Source: Lactuca virosa
Lineage: Eukaryota > Streptophyta > Magnoliopsida > Asterales > Asteraceae
Direction: 5' to 3'
Assembly (NCBI GenBank): GCA_928212115.1
Contig: CAKMRJ010005745.1
Coordinates: 99,256,804 to 99,320,803, forward strand
DNA length: 64,000 bases
The notes beneath the pieces were generated by a model, which saw nothing but the letters and a program-made list of their open reading frames with translations, was not told where the DNA came from and ran no database searches. The position numbers and the translations under genes are program-made. This document shows positions 44,570 through 56,168 of the stretch, in pieces. The stretch's first letter is position 1, and every line of letters starts with the position of its first letter.

Positions 44570-46356
44570 TGAATTTGTGTGTTAAATTGTGTCCTGCGAG
44601 TACGGATGCACAATCAGTCGACTAGAAAAAGTTCAGAGACATTTTTGCAAATATTTCTTTTCATAACCAAAAATTAATTACGATTTCAGTTACAAACACA
44701 TATTAATCACAGATTAATATATGTAATTAATTATGTCCATTACAAAATTTATGACTAGATAAAGGTTATGGAATTTTAGTGTATCAATACACCATTCTAG
44801 TGACAAGTAAGACACACAATGCTAAAGAAACCTTTCATCTTTTACTTCTTTCTATCATTTTCCTTACTATTAGAAAGATAATATCTAGACCTAGAAAGGT
44901 TCAGATGGTCTAGAAGAACCATTTCAAACTGTTGTATCATCAGTAACGAATGAATTTGTTTTAAGGACAAATATTTTAAACACATGTTTCGGTTTTTTGT
45001 TTTCTTGTTTGATTTTGTACATTTCTTTAATATTATTCCTACAACATCAAAGTATGATCGGTGGGGGTCTAGTGTCTAACAAGACACGTTAGACTATATT
45101 TTTCTTCTTTCGGTGTTAATATAAAAGAAGATGAAAGTAACTTGGCCAAGATAATAAAACATTATACAAATAGTCGTCCGACCAATTAGAAGAATGTTCA
45201 AAATTCAGCCTTAGAACTATCAGGTAATGGTGATCATATTTTAGGTATATTGATATTTTATATCATTATGTTTGCAAAAGTAACATATCATATCCCTAAC
45301 TTTAAATTTTATATTATAATGGATATAACATGTGTCTATAAATTAAGTGACTAACTTTAGTAGTTCTATAACTTAACCATAAAGTGCAATAATGAGAATT
45401 AAACACATAAATAAATGGGTGAAATTTATTGGAGACATGTAACAAGCTCTTCTAATTCACATTTTAATCCCTTATAATACACCATTATGATTATGTCTAA
45501 TGATCTATCCATCAAAAACTTCATTAAACACATTTTATTGGAAGCAAAAAGAATCAAATATGGCATCAACTTCAATACCATTGAAGATATCAATCCCTCC
45601 AAGAAAGTATTCTTCTCTTTTGATTTAATGTATATCAAGTAACAAGGAAATCAATCATATGATTACGTCTTATACCACATAAGCACACAAAAGCTGCAAA
45701 ACCGGCTCTAACATGTAACAGTTGCCGTGTTGATATGTTTTACCAAAAATTAATGGTTCACCCGAACTTTAAAAAAAATGTTTTCTTTTTGTAATCAGTC
45801 TTTTCATTTTAGAACAATATCTCCCCTTTGGTACCAAATTTGCTGTTGCAATCCATACAGCTAGCAAAACCCAAAAATGTTGACATTCAAAAAGCGAATG
45901 AATCCGACTTCATTTATGTACAAAGCATTTAGCGAGGACAATAAATTTAAGATTCTTGTACCATTCGAATACATCACATCTATTTTCATGGAAAAAAGGG
46001 TAATAATATCTTTTTGTCAAAATTAAAATGTACCAAGAAAAAACAAAATTCGTGTTGGAACAAATATACAGCATTGGTCAAATTATGCTAAATGGATTGC
46101 AAATATTAAACACATACCATAATATCAGTTGTTAGCATCAAAGGTTTGGTAATTCGCCAGAAAGTTTCAAATAATTAACACTATTGTTGAAATATGTATG
46201 CATCTAAATGTTTTCGAATGAGAATGTAATTTAAGAAAGTGATGTATCATCACTAAATTCGATTTTTCATTCAATATATTATAAGATTTTAACAAACTCA
46301 CAGAGATCAACATCAAACTAATCTAGATCAACATGCCAATATCAAAAATCAAAAGT
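44570..46356. other. AT-rich intergenic region downstream of H3 copy 1
   Basis: No convincing gene, repeat array or transposon signature. The last ~80 bases are the likely 3' UTR of the H3 gene on the minus strand. Confidence 0.5.
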
Positions 46357-46767
46357 CTAAGCCCTCTCACCACGAATCCTACGAGCGAGTTGCATATCCT
46401 TGGGCATGATGGTGACTCTTTTAGCATGAATCGCACACAGATTCGTGTCTTCAAAGAGCCCAACAAGGTAAGCTTCGGAAGCCTCCTGGAGAGCAGCCAC
46501 GGCGGAGCTCTGGAAACGCAGATCAGTCTTGAAATCTTGGGCGATCTCCCTGACGAGCCTCTGGAACGGAAGTTTCCTGATCAAAAGCTCAGTGCTTTTC
46601 TGGTACTTCCTGATCTCTCTCAATGCGACTGTTCCAGGCCTGAATCTGTGTGGCTTCTTCACTCCGCCGGTGGCCGGAGCTGACTTCCTTGCCGCCTTGG
46701 TTGCCAACTGCTTCCTTGGAGCCTTCCCTCCGGTGGATTTCCTCGCCGTCTGCTTGGTACGAGCCAT
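46357..46767 (-). CDS. H3: Histone H3.1, copy 1
   Basis: Core nucleosome histone of 136 codons, intronless, full length. The N-terminal tail ARTKQTARKSTGGKAPRKQL carries the conserved Lys4, 9, 14, 18 and 27 sites. Counting without Met, residues Ala31, Phe41, Ser87 and Ala90 identify the plant replication-dependent H3.1 form, not H3.3 (Thr31, Tyr41, His87, Leu90). The lack of introns and the promoter also fit H3.1. The protein is identical to copy 2; about 19 nucleotide differences between the copies are all synonymous. It is GC-rich compared with its surroundings. Expression is expected in S phase. Confidence 0.98.
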   Translation of the reverse strand: MARTKQTARKSTGGKAPRKQLATKAARKSAPATGGVKKPHRFRPGTVALREIRKYQKSTELLIRKLPFQRLVREIAQDFKTDLRFQSSAVAALQEASEAYLVGLFEDTNLCAIHAKRVTIMPKDMQLARRIRGERA

Positions 46768-47030
46768 TTGAATGTGATAAGAGAAGAGAGAAAGAGTTAA
46801 CGATGTTCTTGAAAGAATTGTTATTCGATTGATTGCGTATTTTCAATCTGAAGCTTTTGGGGTTTATATAATGCATATATTTGGGGAAATTAGCGGGGGA
46901 AAGTTCATAATTGCGATTTGCTAAAACATTTGGGTGTGAATTTGGACCGCTGATGAACTATACAAGATGGCAATCCGTGTGATATGTCTAACAACCAATG
47001 AGATCTCCGGAATTGGGATGTCAAATTATT
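46768..47030 (-). promoter_or_regulatory. H3 copy 1 promoter and 5' UTR
   Basis: TATATAAA on the minus strand (46863-46870) lies 96 bp before the ATG. Further up are an inverted CCAAT (46995-46999) and CACACGGATTG, a partial match to the plant histone octamer CGCGGATC. The block to about 47030 is strongly conserved with the promoter of copy 2. Confidence 0.75.
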
Positions 47031-49138
47031 GAAATATTCCCAAAAATGTCCGTAAAAATATCAAATAAGACTCGATAATTAATTATGTAATTATATTTTT
47101 TTTTACCAAAATCATGTTTTTTCTAAAATTAAAAAGATATTTAGTCTATAGGGTGTGGAAGATTTTACCAATGGTAAAGATCTATTTAGCATTTTTATAG
47201 TGATGAACACAACATCTTAATTTTTTTATCAATAATAAATTTCATAGGTGAACTTCCATCAATGATAAATATACTACGGAATCAGTTTATGTTACACAGT
47301 AATTTTATTGAATGATCTACCTCCAAAATAAAAACTTTGAAAAAGAATATTATTTTATTTTTGAAAAAAACATATATCGTGAAATTACATCTTTACACTG
47401 AGAAAGTATTCATGTATTGCGAAATGTATTATTTTTGTTGATATATAAGTTTTTCTATGGCATGAAAATGATTGTTTTGCAATATAAAGGCATTCAATAG
47501 GTCTATGCCCAAATATGTGGTTATTTAGTGCGAGGATTTAATATTTTAATTATTTTAATGATTTTCTTTTTATGTTTTTTTAACTACTAATTGATTATTT
47601 TTTTTGTAAGATAAATTTATGCACAAAATAAAATAGGTGTGTGAACCAGAAGTATAAAAAAAACATTATACATAAAAAAAATCATGAAATACAAAAATAA
47701 CATCATAGAGTAATAATTCTAGAATGTTTTTCATATTGTCATGAAATACAAAAATAACATCATAGAGTAATAATTCTAGAATGTTTTCAAATTGTCTAAA
47801 CTACTTGGAAAATGAAATTTTCAAGTCAAGGTATTTCATTTTAAATATGTGTATATTTCCTTAATCATTGGTATTGCGTAATTTATTACTTGCATGATAA
47901 TGTTGGAATGGGCACAATGTAGAACCATAAAAGATTCAATTTACTAATTTTACTTTCGTATCACTTATACATTCTATGACCTAAAATAATGGTTGTAAAA
48001 ATCTTGATTTTTATCTAAACATCTTACGATTTTAACATCCTATAAATGAAAAACAATCACTATATCACCTCTTTAGTTTAATATACAACCAAATCTCAAA
48101 TTTTTGTTTATTCAACTTGAAATCAAACATCTCAAGTTGTAAGAAGGTTTGTAGAGTTTCACAATTTCTTCAATTCATCTCGAAATAAACATAGCACAGT
48201 CATGAAAATAATTAATACCTTTGTGATCTTTAGTTGTACATTATCACAAGATATATCATCTTTTTATGATCTTATGTCTTTAGTTGCACATGATGACAAT
48301 GATCTTTTTTTCATATTAATGTGTTTTTTTTCTTAATCTTCACAGTTTGTATCAACAAAAATTATAATTTATTCTTAAGAAGTTATAATTGATTACACTA
48401 TCAATATCAAGTTATAATGTATACTTCATACCAAAAATCTTACGAACAAATTTCAATATAAATATTTTGATAAGATCTTCCACTTTGATCCGATCTCACA
48501 ATATGATTTTGCAAAACTTAAAACAACTTTAGATAAGATCTCAATCTTGAACCTAAATTTAGTTGATTTTAGGGCAATGAATGTGTTTAGATAAGATCTC
48601 AAAAACCATAGATTTACCAACATCTCTATAAATATGATTCCCATGTTAGAAGATTTATGTTGAAATACCTATTGTCTGAGTTTTGGCATACCTTCATCGA
48701 GACATAATGTCAATGCAAAGCTACAAAATCATCATCATTAGCGACTATAGAACCATCAATAAGAACAAAGAAAAAATACCCATCAAACTGAAATTCTAAT
48801 TCAACCACTCCAAATTCATAGACATGGTTCAAAATTAAAAATTTAACCCATGATTTCAAAAGAAACACATTGTTAACTTTGTCAACAGTCACTAAACGAA
48901 GCTACCATTGAACAATATTGGCAGACGCTTAAGAGCATACAAATTCTAGAGGCAATGTTTACGATTAACAAAAAAAAAAAGAAGAGTTTACCAAATTGGC
49001 AACACGACAATGCAAATTAAGTAGGCAATTTATCATAACCAAGTTCGATTTTTCAATGGGTATAACCATATTGAAACAAAACACAAACATCAACAGCAAA
49101 CTAGTCGAGATCTACATTCTAACATTAGATATAAAAGT
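47031..49138. other. AT-rich spacer between the two H3 genes
   Basis: No gene seen in 2.1 kb. The only structures are a 57-bp tandem duplication (47683-47796) and several GATAAGATCT words at 48470-48600. The end near 49060-49138 is the probable 3' UTR of H3 copy 2. Confidence 0.55.
47683..47796. repeat. 57-bp tandem duplication
   Basis: Two adjacent copies starting CATGAAATACAAAAATAACA, differing by only a few bases near their ends, so the duplication is recent. Confidence 0.9.
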
Positions 49139-49549
49139 CTAAGCCCTTTCACCTCGAATCCTACGAGCGAGTTGCATATCCTTTGGCATGATGGTGACTC
49201 TTTTAGCATGAATAGCGCAGAGATTTGTGTCTTCGAAGAGCCCAACAAGGTAAGCTTCGGAAGCCTCCTGGAGAGCAGCCACGGCGGAGCTCTGGAAACG
49301 CAGATCGGTCTTGAAATCTTGGGCGATCTCCCTGACGAGCCTCTGGAATGGAAGTTTCCTGATCAAAAGCTCAGTGCTCTTCTGGTACTTTCTGATCTCT
49401 CTCAATGCGACTGTTCCAGGCCTGAATCTGTGTGGTTTCTTCACTCCGCCGGTGGCCGGTGCCGACTTCCTTGCTGCCTTGGTTGCCAACTGCTTCCTTG
49501 GAGCCTTTCCTCCGGTGGATTTCCTTGCCGTTTGCTTGGTACGAGCCAT
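49139..49549 (-). CDS. H3: Histone H3.1, copy 2
   Basis: Same 136-residue protein as copy 1, intronless, with Ala31, Phe41, Ser87 and Ala90. The two genes are direct repeats 2.8 kb apart and share promoter and coding sequence while the spacer is unrelated, so they arose by tandem duplication and are held by purifying selection or gene conversion. The antisense ORFs across both genes are shadows. Confidence 0.98.
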   Translation of the reverse strand: MARTKQTARKSTGGKAPRKQLATKAARKSAPATGGVKKPHRFRPGTVALREIRKYQKSTELLIRKLPFQRLVREIAQDFKTDLRFQSSAVAALQEASEAYLVGLFEDTNLCAIHAKRVTIMPKDMQLARRIRGERA

Positions 49550-49830
49550 TTGAATGTGATAAGAGAAGAGTGAAGAATTAACGATGTTCTTGAAGAATTA
49601 TTGTTCGATTGATTGCGTGTTTTGGATGTAGAGTTTTTGGGGTTTATATAATGCATAGATTTGGGGAAATTAGCGGGGGAAAGTTCATAATTGCGATTTG
49701 CCAAAGCGTGAATTTGGACCGCTGATAAACTATACACGATGGCAATCCGTGTGATATGTCTAACAACCAATGAGATCTCTGGAATTGGGATGTCAAATTA
49801 TTGAAATATTCCCGAAATGGCTGTAAAATA
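49550..49830 (-). promoter_or_regulatory. H3 copy 2 promoter and 5' UTR
   Basis: TATATAAA (49643-49650, minus strand) is 94 bp before the ATG, with an inverted CCAAT (49767-49771) and the same CACACGGATTG block as copy 1. Similarity to copy 1 extends to about 49860. Bases 49861-50044 show nothing recognisable. Confidence 0.75.
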
Positions 49831-50044
49831 TCAAATAGGACTCGATCATTAGTTATGTAATTATATATATTTTTTTTTTACGCAAATCATGTTTTTTTCT
49901 AAAATAAAAAAGATACTAATTGATATTGGGCTATTGATTAAACAGAAAACTACAAAAACAAAAATAGATGGAGGCTTTACGGTATAAACATTTTGGTTAT
50001 TTTTATTGTATTTACATAAAATAATCAACTTGTTCGCACTTAGT

Positions 50045-51463
50045 TTTTTTTTTTTTTGGAAACGGCAAGTTTATATAAAACCGAAACCCCCGACAAGCAT
50101 GAAGCTAAAAAGCGGGGGCCAGAACAACCGTACATAAAGACAATTATATAGAGGAGAATGGAGAAATATTCCATTCATCCAGGTTACAGATACTATTATT
50201 ACCTCTACTTTTTAATCCAAACATACACCATTGATTTAATGTTTTCCACTGCTTTTGTAATGGTGCATGACCTCGCCTGAAAGAGTCTCTCGTTCCTGAT
50301 TTTCCATAAAATCCAGAGTAGCCTGTAACAAATAGCAACAAATATTTTTCGTTTCTTTGGACATCTGCCCCACATAGCAGCAAACTCGGTGATATCTCCC
50401 ACATGTTGTGCATCAAAATCTTGAATATTACACCATCTTAAGATTTTGGACCTCACCATCGTGGCAAAAGGGCATCGAATAAGTATGTGATTGACACATG
50501 CTAAACCATTAATACATGATCCACAGTATGAAGAATCGATATTGATACCTCTGCTCGCCAAAGCCAAAGCGGAAGGTATTTGGCCTTGGGCAGCCCTCCA
50601 TATGAACGTTGTGACTTTGATATGGGTTAGTTTACTCCAGATAACATTTAGTTGCAAAGGATTAGGTATAGGATTTCTGTCGATCTTTCTCCTTAGTACG
50701 CAGACTTTGTATCTTCCATCAGCAGCTAATGGACATATAACTTGGTCTGATCCTTCACCGATGTGCGTGTTTGCAATCACGTTGGTTAGCCTTGTCACCT
50801 TCTTCGATAAACCATATCCTGTAGGGCAAGACTTCCAATCCCACGTGACACCGTCACGATGTATTCTTTCACCTACTAAGCATCTTTTTGTGATTCAAGA
50901 TTGTACAGTTCCAGAAAAATTGTCTTCAATTTGCCCGCATCCGACCAAAAATCATGCCAAAATTGAGTTATGTCTCCATATTTTACAACTAGATTGAAGA
51001 TGTTATAGAATCCAAAACCCATATCCTCAATATCCTTTTTTGTTGTTGCCACATTTTTCCACACACTTGTTACTGATTTCTTGGAGAGATAGTCAATAGG
51101 TTTATTGCTTAAGTTGTGTATTCCATAAATAACCTTGGCCCAATTTGATGATTCCTCTGTCTTGAGTCTCCACCGCCATTTAACAAGGAGAGCAATGTTC
51201 AAGGCTTTGATAGATCCCACGCCAAGACCACCATCTTGTTTTCATGTTATAATTTTCTCCCATGCAACCCAATGAATCTTTTATTTTCCTCATTACTGCC
51301 ACCCCATAAGAATTTCCTACGTAATTTTTCCAGAGTGTCCAAAACCCCATTGGGGGCTTTGAATAATGACAGGTAATACGTAGGTAAGTTGCTCAGCACC
51401 GACTTTATTAAGGTGAGACGACCTCCAAACAAAAGTGTTTTTGATTTCCATTGGGAGAGTTTC
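50045..51463 (-). mobile_element. 5'-truncated LINE (non-LTR retrotransposon)
   Basis: On the minus strand the sequence ends in a poly(A) run (T-run at 50045-50059 on the plus strand), as expected for a LINE 3' end. It begins within RT at LSQWKSKTLLFGGRLTLIK near 51463, inside a gypsy gag. 5' truncation is typical of target-primed insertion. No target duplication could be identified. Confidence 0.85.
50205..51463 (-). pseudogene. LINE reverse transcriptase C-terminus and zinc-binding domain
   Basis: Encodes the end of RT (FGGRLTLIKSVLSNLPTYYLS near 51430-51370), a linker typical of plant LINEs (LLVKWRWRL, FWHDFW), then the RT-associated zinc-binding domain with FIWRAAQGQIPSALALASRG and CGSCINGLACVNHILIRCPF near 50490-50580. 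The frame changes between 51250 and 51220 and between 50876 and 50798. The catalytic RT core and endonuclease are missing. Confidence 0.85.
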
Positions 51464-52075
51464 AGTGAACATTTTGGTGATCTTCGTCAACGACGCAGTC
51501 GTCTGTCTCAGATCCAGGTACTACTGGGCCAGTCTCTCCTTCTCTACCATGGGAACATATCTCGCATGGAACCTCTCCAAGAACTGCTACCAAGTTACCG
51601 CAACTCTTTGCATAGGAGTGTAAGCACCAGTCACCATTCTCCACCAATCATTCGCCCCAACATGAGAATGTTCATGGCGCACTTGACCTTCTGGTCACCC
51701 GGACAATAACATATAAAGAAAAAACCGTCCACATCATATAGCCATCTCGTCACTATAATCACGTCATTGACACCATCAAACTCTGGAGGCTTAGTCTTAT
51801 TGAATTCCCAGTACTTGAAAGCTCTCTCTCCTTGAACCCTTACGGCAGCAACTGCCACGGTAGCTGCAGCAACAGCAACCTCAGAAAATTTAGCATAGTG
51901 ATCGTCGAATAGCTCAATCAGGGCGGTCTTGACCAATTCAAACAACTCTAGAGTAACCTCCCCGATCTCCTCAACCATTTATGCATCAATGATCCCACAA
52001 ATCTCCTACTCACTTAGACCTGCCCTCTCAGTGTTGCCAACTCCTAATCCTGAACCTCCAATAGCTACTATACTG
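51464..52075 (-). pseudogene. Gypsy (Tekay-like) gag fragment
   Basis: Encodes KYWEFNKTKPPEFDG, the start of the gypsy capsid domain, then FHARYVPMVEKERLAQ and LTKITKMFTE, cut by the LINE. Stops near 52008 (TAG) and 51981 (TAA) interrupt the N-terminus, and TAG codons near 51600 and 51530 the capsid part. Several replace Gln. Confidence 0.75.
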
Positions 52076-52965
52076 AAAATATAATAAGAAAAGATCAGAC
52101 ATCACAACACAATGTTGAATACACCTTGCCCTACTCCTGTTAGTTCCTAAGTAACCTAAAAAAATTATTGAATCTCATATGGTCCTGTGCTTTCAGTGGT
52201 ACGGGCCTATATTACCTTCCACACCTATCTGTAGTCGATTCAGAATTCATCCCAATGTCCTAAGTCACTGCACTAGACCACTCCTAGGTATGATAACACC
52301 CACTTCTCATACGAGTTACAACTAACTTCATGGGCACTCTTCCTAGGATTATACTTGCTCCCGCACCCCCGACAACTTTTGTGCATGCTTGTTGTACACG
52401 ATACTATATCAGATAGATTGTCGAATAATCGAATCTGCCCTAAATCCACAACCAAAGAAGGAACAAGAAGTAAATCCAAGTCGATCTTTCTAAGGTTGTT
52501 CAATCACGACGATATACAACTAATCAACATACATGTAGCAATCACACAATCAAGTAACATATAGCAAACAACTCCCTATGTCATAAGGAAATACTTAACT
52601 CAGGCACTGCTATTCAACAGTTTCTAAAAGAACCTTATCCACTAGCATGGTTTTTTCTAACAATTCATATATTAGCAAAATCAAAACTCAACAAACATAA
52701 CAAGTATGGATACTTCGAGAACCACTTTCCTGTTCGGGCTCTGGCTGACTGTACACGTTGCATCTTCCTATAAAACCAAAGTTAAGTCAAGGTCCATGTT
52801 CCCGATCCCAGGCCAACAATAAAAAAAAGAACATGACAATAGACTGATTCCATGTCCTTAACCCAACCCTTTTATTATAAAAAAATTCAAAACGTTTTGT
52901 GAAAATTCTCAGATCCTAGTTTGAGACTGGATTCACACAAGTGTTCCTCCAATTTGCTCAAAACA
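52076..52965 (-). other. Leader region of the decayed gypsy element
   Basis: No gene seen between the gag remnant and the primer site. Confidence 0.5.
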
Positions 52966-52980
52966 GGGTTCTGATACCAA
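52966..52980 (-). other. Primer binding site, tRNA-Met, one mismatch
   Basis: The minus strand reads TTGGTATCAGAACCC two bases after the LTR end. Compared with the usual TTGGTATCAGAGCCC there is one G-to-A change. Confidence 0.85.
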
Positions 52981-52982
52981 CT

Positions 52983-53676
52983 TGTAACATCTCATTTTCA
53001 CAACCAAATTTTTTTTATTTTATTTAAGTAAATCTTCCTAATTATAAACTCGTTATGCAGAGAACCGTTTATTCCAAATACATTTATAAAAATCAGAATA
53101 ATACTAAAGCGCGAAATCTTCATTGTTGTTGATGAATGTGGACTGTCACGCCTTCGCCTTCCTATGATGACCGATGATACCTGAACCAATAAACAACTAA
53201 GTAAGCATAGAGCTTAGTGAGTTTTTCCCAAAATACCCCAAACGATAAACATACAAGCATGCATCGGGTCCACTCAGCCGTCGGGTAGGAATAATTAGGG
53301 TTTGTTGGCCTACCGCCTCAACCCAACCGCTCTTCCAGAGCCTTTGTGCCTACGGCTTACAGTCGGCCCACATTGGATATCTTGGCCTACAACACAAAGC
53401 AGGACCACCTCAACCCACTACTACCATATGTCGACATATAAACAATTAGGATCAAGTAGACACATAATACAGGCAAACAACAATCATACAATTCACTACC
53501 GCCTACTAGTCCTCACACCGCACATTGTCTCGCTGCCAGCTATCCTCTATGAAATGCATAACCATTAGTAATTAGAGGTGTGATAGCCAGCAGACAGATG
53601 ATCCTACTCCAAAGCCACAACCAAACAAGGCACATGCAACAAAGCCTAGATCAAGAGTTCTCGGGCTATCCTACAT
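52983..53676 (-). repeat. LTR fragment of the decayed gypsy element
   Basis: The 3' part of an LTR in antisense, with the CTTAGTGAGTT motif and the antisense GGTCCAG-type repeats seen in Tekay-like LTRs. Interrupted at 53677. Confidence 0.8.
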
Positions 53677-56118
53677 TGTCACACCCCGATCCTTGTCGGA
53701 ATCGATCAAGGCGTGATATATTGTTCAAAGTCTCATGACAACTAGGTTATAATGTGATTAGATTCAATTAAGTACTAAGTATGCAAACAAGATCCACAAC
53801 ATACAAGTACAAATACAAATGCAAACCACGTTTATTACATCAAATTTAAATTGTCTTGTGGATTTCTAAGGCACAACCTATTTTTCATCATTCTTCATTC
53901 TTCAAATCTGCATCATGGGTAAAAACAGGTCAACTACAAGAGTTGGTGAGTAATCAAATTTTAGTAGAGAAAATTGTGAAGTTGAAACATTTATAATTTG
54001 AAATCTGTTTTCTTTTGAAGTCGCCAAACAATTGTATTTGAGATAACGGTTTATAAATCAAAAATTGATTAACAATTGATAACAACAACAATAAGTCCTC
54101 ACCCTATATATATACATATATATATATATATAAATATATATAGGATGGAGCATCTAATCATCATACACACTCAACCACGTGTGATCAATCACCTTAGCGT
54201 CCCAAGGCGGGGTGGTCAACCCAATAGCGCTATTATTGTCCATAACGTACCTCAAGAATACGGGCATAGTCATGGAGATTAGACTAAAAATGATAATGCA
54301 CTACAAGTACATGTAGCGTAAACAAACAATAGTTATACAATTAATGACTCACGTATAAATGTCCCAACAATGTCTCAATTGTGATAAAACAATAAAATGA
54401 AGTTGGAACATATTAGAACCACATGATACACCCCAAAAGTATTGAAAATTATAAAATATGGGGTAGATTACTCACATTAGTCCCAAAACGAAATGCGTGT
54501 GTCGTACGATAGACGATTCGGGTCAAAATGGCGTAGAACCTAATATAATTAATAGTTTTGGTTTAGGAACTGCTAAACGAGAATGGAGTATTAATACAAA
54601 TAATTAGACACATATTCTTATATTAGATGAATTAACAATAATTCATTTTGATTATAATATTAAGGTATTTATTTGTTAAATGAATTTTAAATTGAATTAC
54701 TTACTTTGCATAATTAATTTATATTTTCAATTTAGGCCAGATTTTAATAATTTCTTATTAAAATAATAACTTGCCCAATTATAATTATTTACAGATTTTA
54801 ACAATTATTTATATGAAATAATCATTAAAATGCATTTTTACATGCTTAAATACTTAGGAAAATAGTTTTAAATAGTAAACAGTATTGAAAAATTATGAAA
54901 TTATTAGGAAATCATTATTTCATACAATATGAATTACTGTAAAATTTGTATATTTTTCTGAACTGTTTTAGTATTTATTTAATATTTTAATGATTAAACA
55001 ACACAAAATTCGGGAAAAATAGTAAATGATTCTCAAAAAATCTGTAAAATTAACCATAGTTTTATAACATGATGTAGAGCCCAGTGTATAAGTTTCAGAT
55101 ATTTGTGACTATGGGAAGTATTTTTTATATATTTCATTATTAATTAATCAATAAAATCATAAATAATAGTAAACAGTAATATAAATGCATGAAACTTCAT
55201 ATATCATGTTTAATCAGTATACAGGTCATCCCAGAATTTTCTCAGAATTTATTGAATGCAACAAGTATTTTATGTGAATTATTGCCCTACTTTATTGCAA
55301 TAATTATGATAATTCAATAAAAATAAGTTATTTTCTGAAAATTTCCAGAACTTCTTATTTTATTGATGGTATTCTGAGAAAAATCAGGTTTATGCAAAAA
55401 ATGAGTTTTAGATATTTTGGTGGATTTAATTTGTTTCTTGTATGAATTTGAAACTTTTAACAACATACCTTGATGAATGCTTCAAGAGGGATGAAGATTT
55501 GAGTATAATAGATTGTTCTTGGATGGAATATGAGTATTCTTGGAGGAAATTTCGAGATTGAGAGTGAGAGAAAGAATAGAGAAGATTTAAGTGGTGAAGA
55601 GAATAATGTGTTGGGAGAAAAAGGAAAGGAAAGTGGATGGGAGGTGTGAGTGGGAGACCATGGGAATAATCTTTTTGCTTTTGGTGGTCTTCATAATTTC
55701 CCACTAACACAAGCATCTTTTACATAATTAATATAAGAGTTTTATAAAATTTAAAGTAAAGTTTATAAAAAATAGAGTTTTATAAAATTTAATGTAAAGT
55801 TTATAAAAATGGAGTTTTATAAAAGATAGGTTATTATTTGATTATAACAATCTACTTTGATTTGAAGTTTAATTAGAGAATTCAAGTTTGATTCTTTTAA
55901 TTTAATTAGAGCATTATACTTTGATTTGATTTTAATATGGTATCATAATTTACTTTGATTATAGTTATAACGTTGTACAATACTATGTTGCTATTAACGT
56001 CAAGTTATATCGTATTGTATGGGTTTTGATCCTATTAGCGTCAAGTAATCTTGAGTAGGGTTTATTAAATTTCCAATTGGGTTGGGTTGACCCGAATCCA
56101 TTTTAGGCGGATGTCACA
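53677..56118 (-). repeat. 3' LTR of the Tekay-type element
   Basis: On the plus strand runs from TGTCACACCCCG to GCGGATGTCACA. Its strand-sense leader (about 55680-55430) is CT-rich and leads to a CATCAAGGTATG-type splice donor. A TA microsatellite lies near 54103-54141. AT-rich throughout and without a gene. Confidence 0.93.
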
Positions 56119-56120
56119 GT

Positions 56121-56133
56121 CTCCCCTACTTTA
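56121..56133 (-). other. Polypurine tract of the Tekay-type element
   Basis: The minus strand reads AAAGTAGGGGAGAC immediately before the LTR start TGTGACATCC. Confidence 0.85.
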
Positions 56134-56168
56134 GGAAATTTCGTCCCGAAATTTAAGAAGAGAGTACC

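Larger units (their letters stand above)
51464..53676 (-). mobile_element. Decayed antisense gypsy element (gag, leader, LTR part)
   Basis: Reading the minus strand: an LTR piece ending at 52983, the primer site at 52966-52980, a leader of about 900 bases and a gag broken by the LINE at 51464. The LTR is cut at 53676 by insertion of the intact Tekay-type element. Confidence 0.8.

Noticed and set aside
46333..46771. Plus-strand ORFs over the H3 genes (also 49172-49573)
   Set aside because: Antisense shadows of a highly conserved coding sequence.
55426..55716. 96-codon minus-strand ORF, similar one at 63371-63604
   Set aside because: Lies in the CT-rich leader of the Tekay-type LTR; the second copy is the other LTR and is shorter because of indels.
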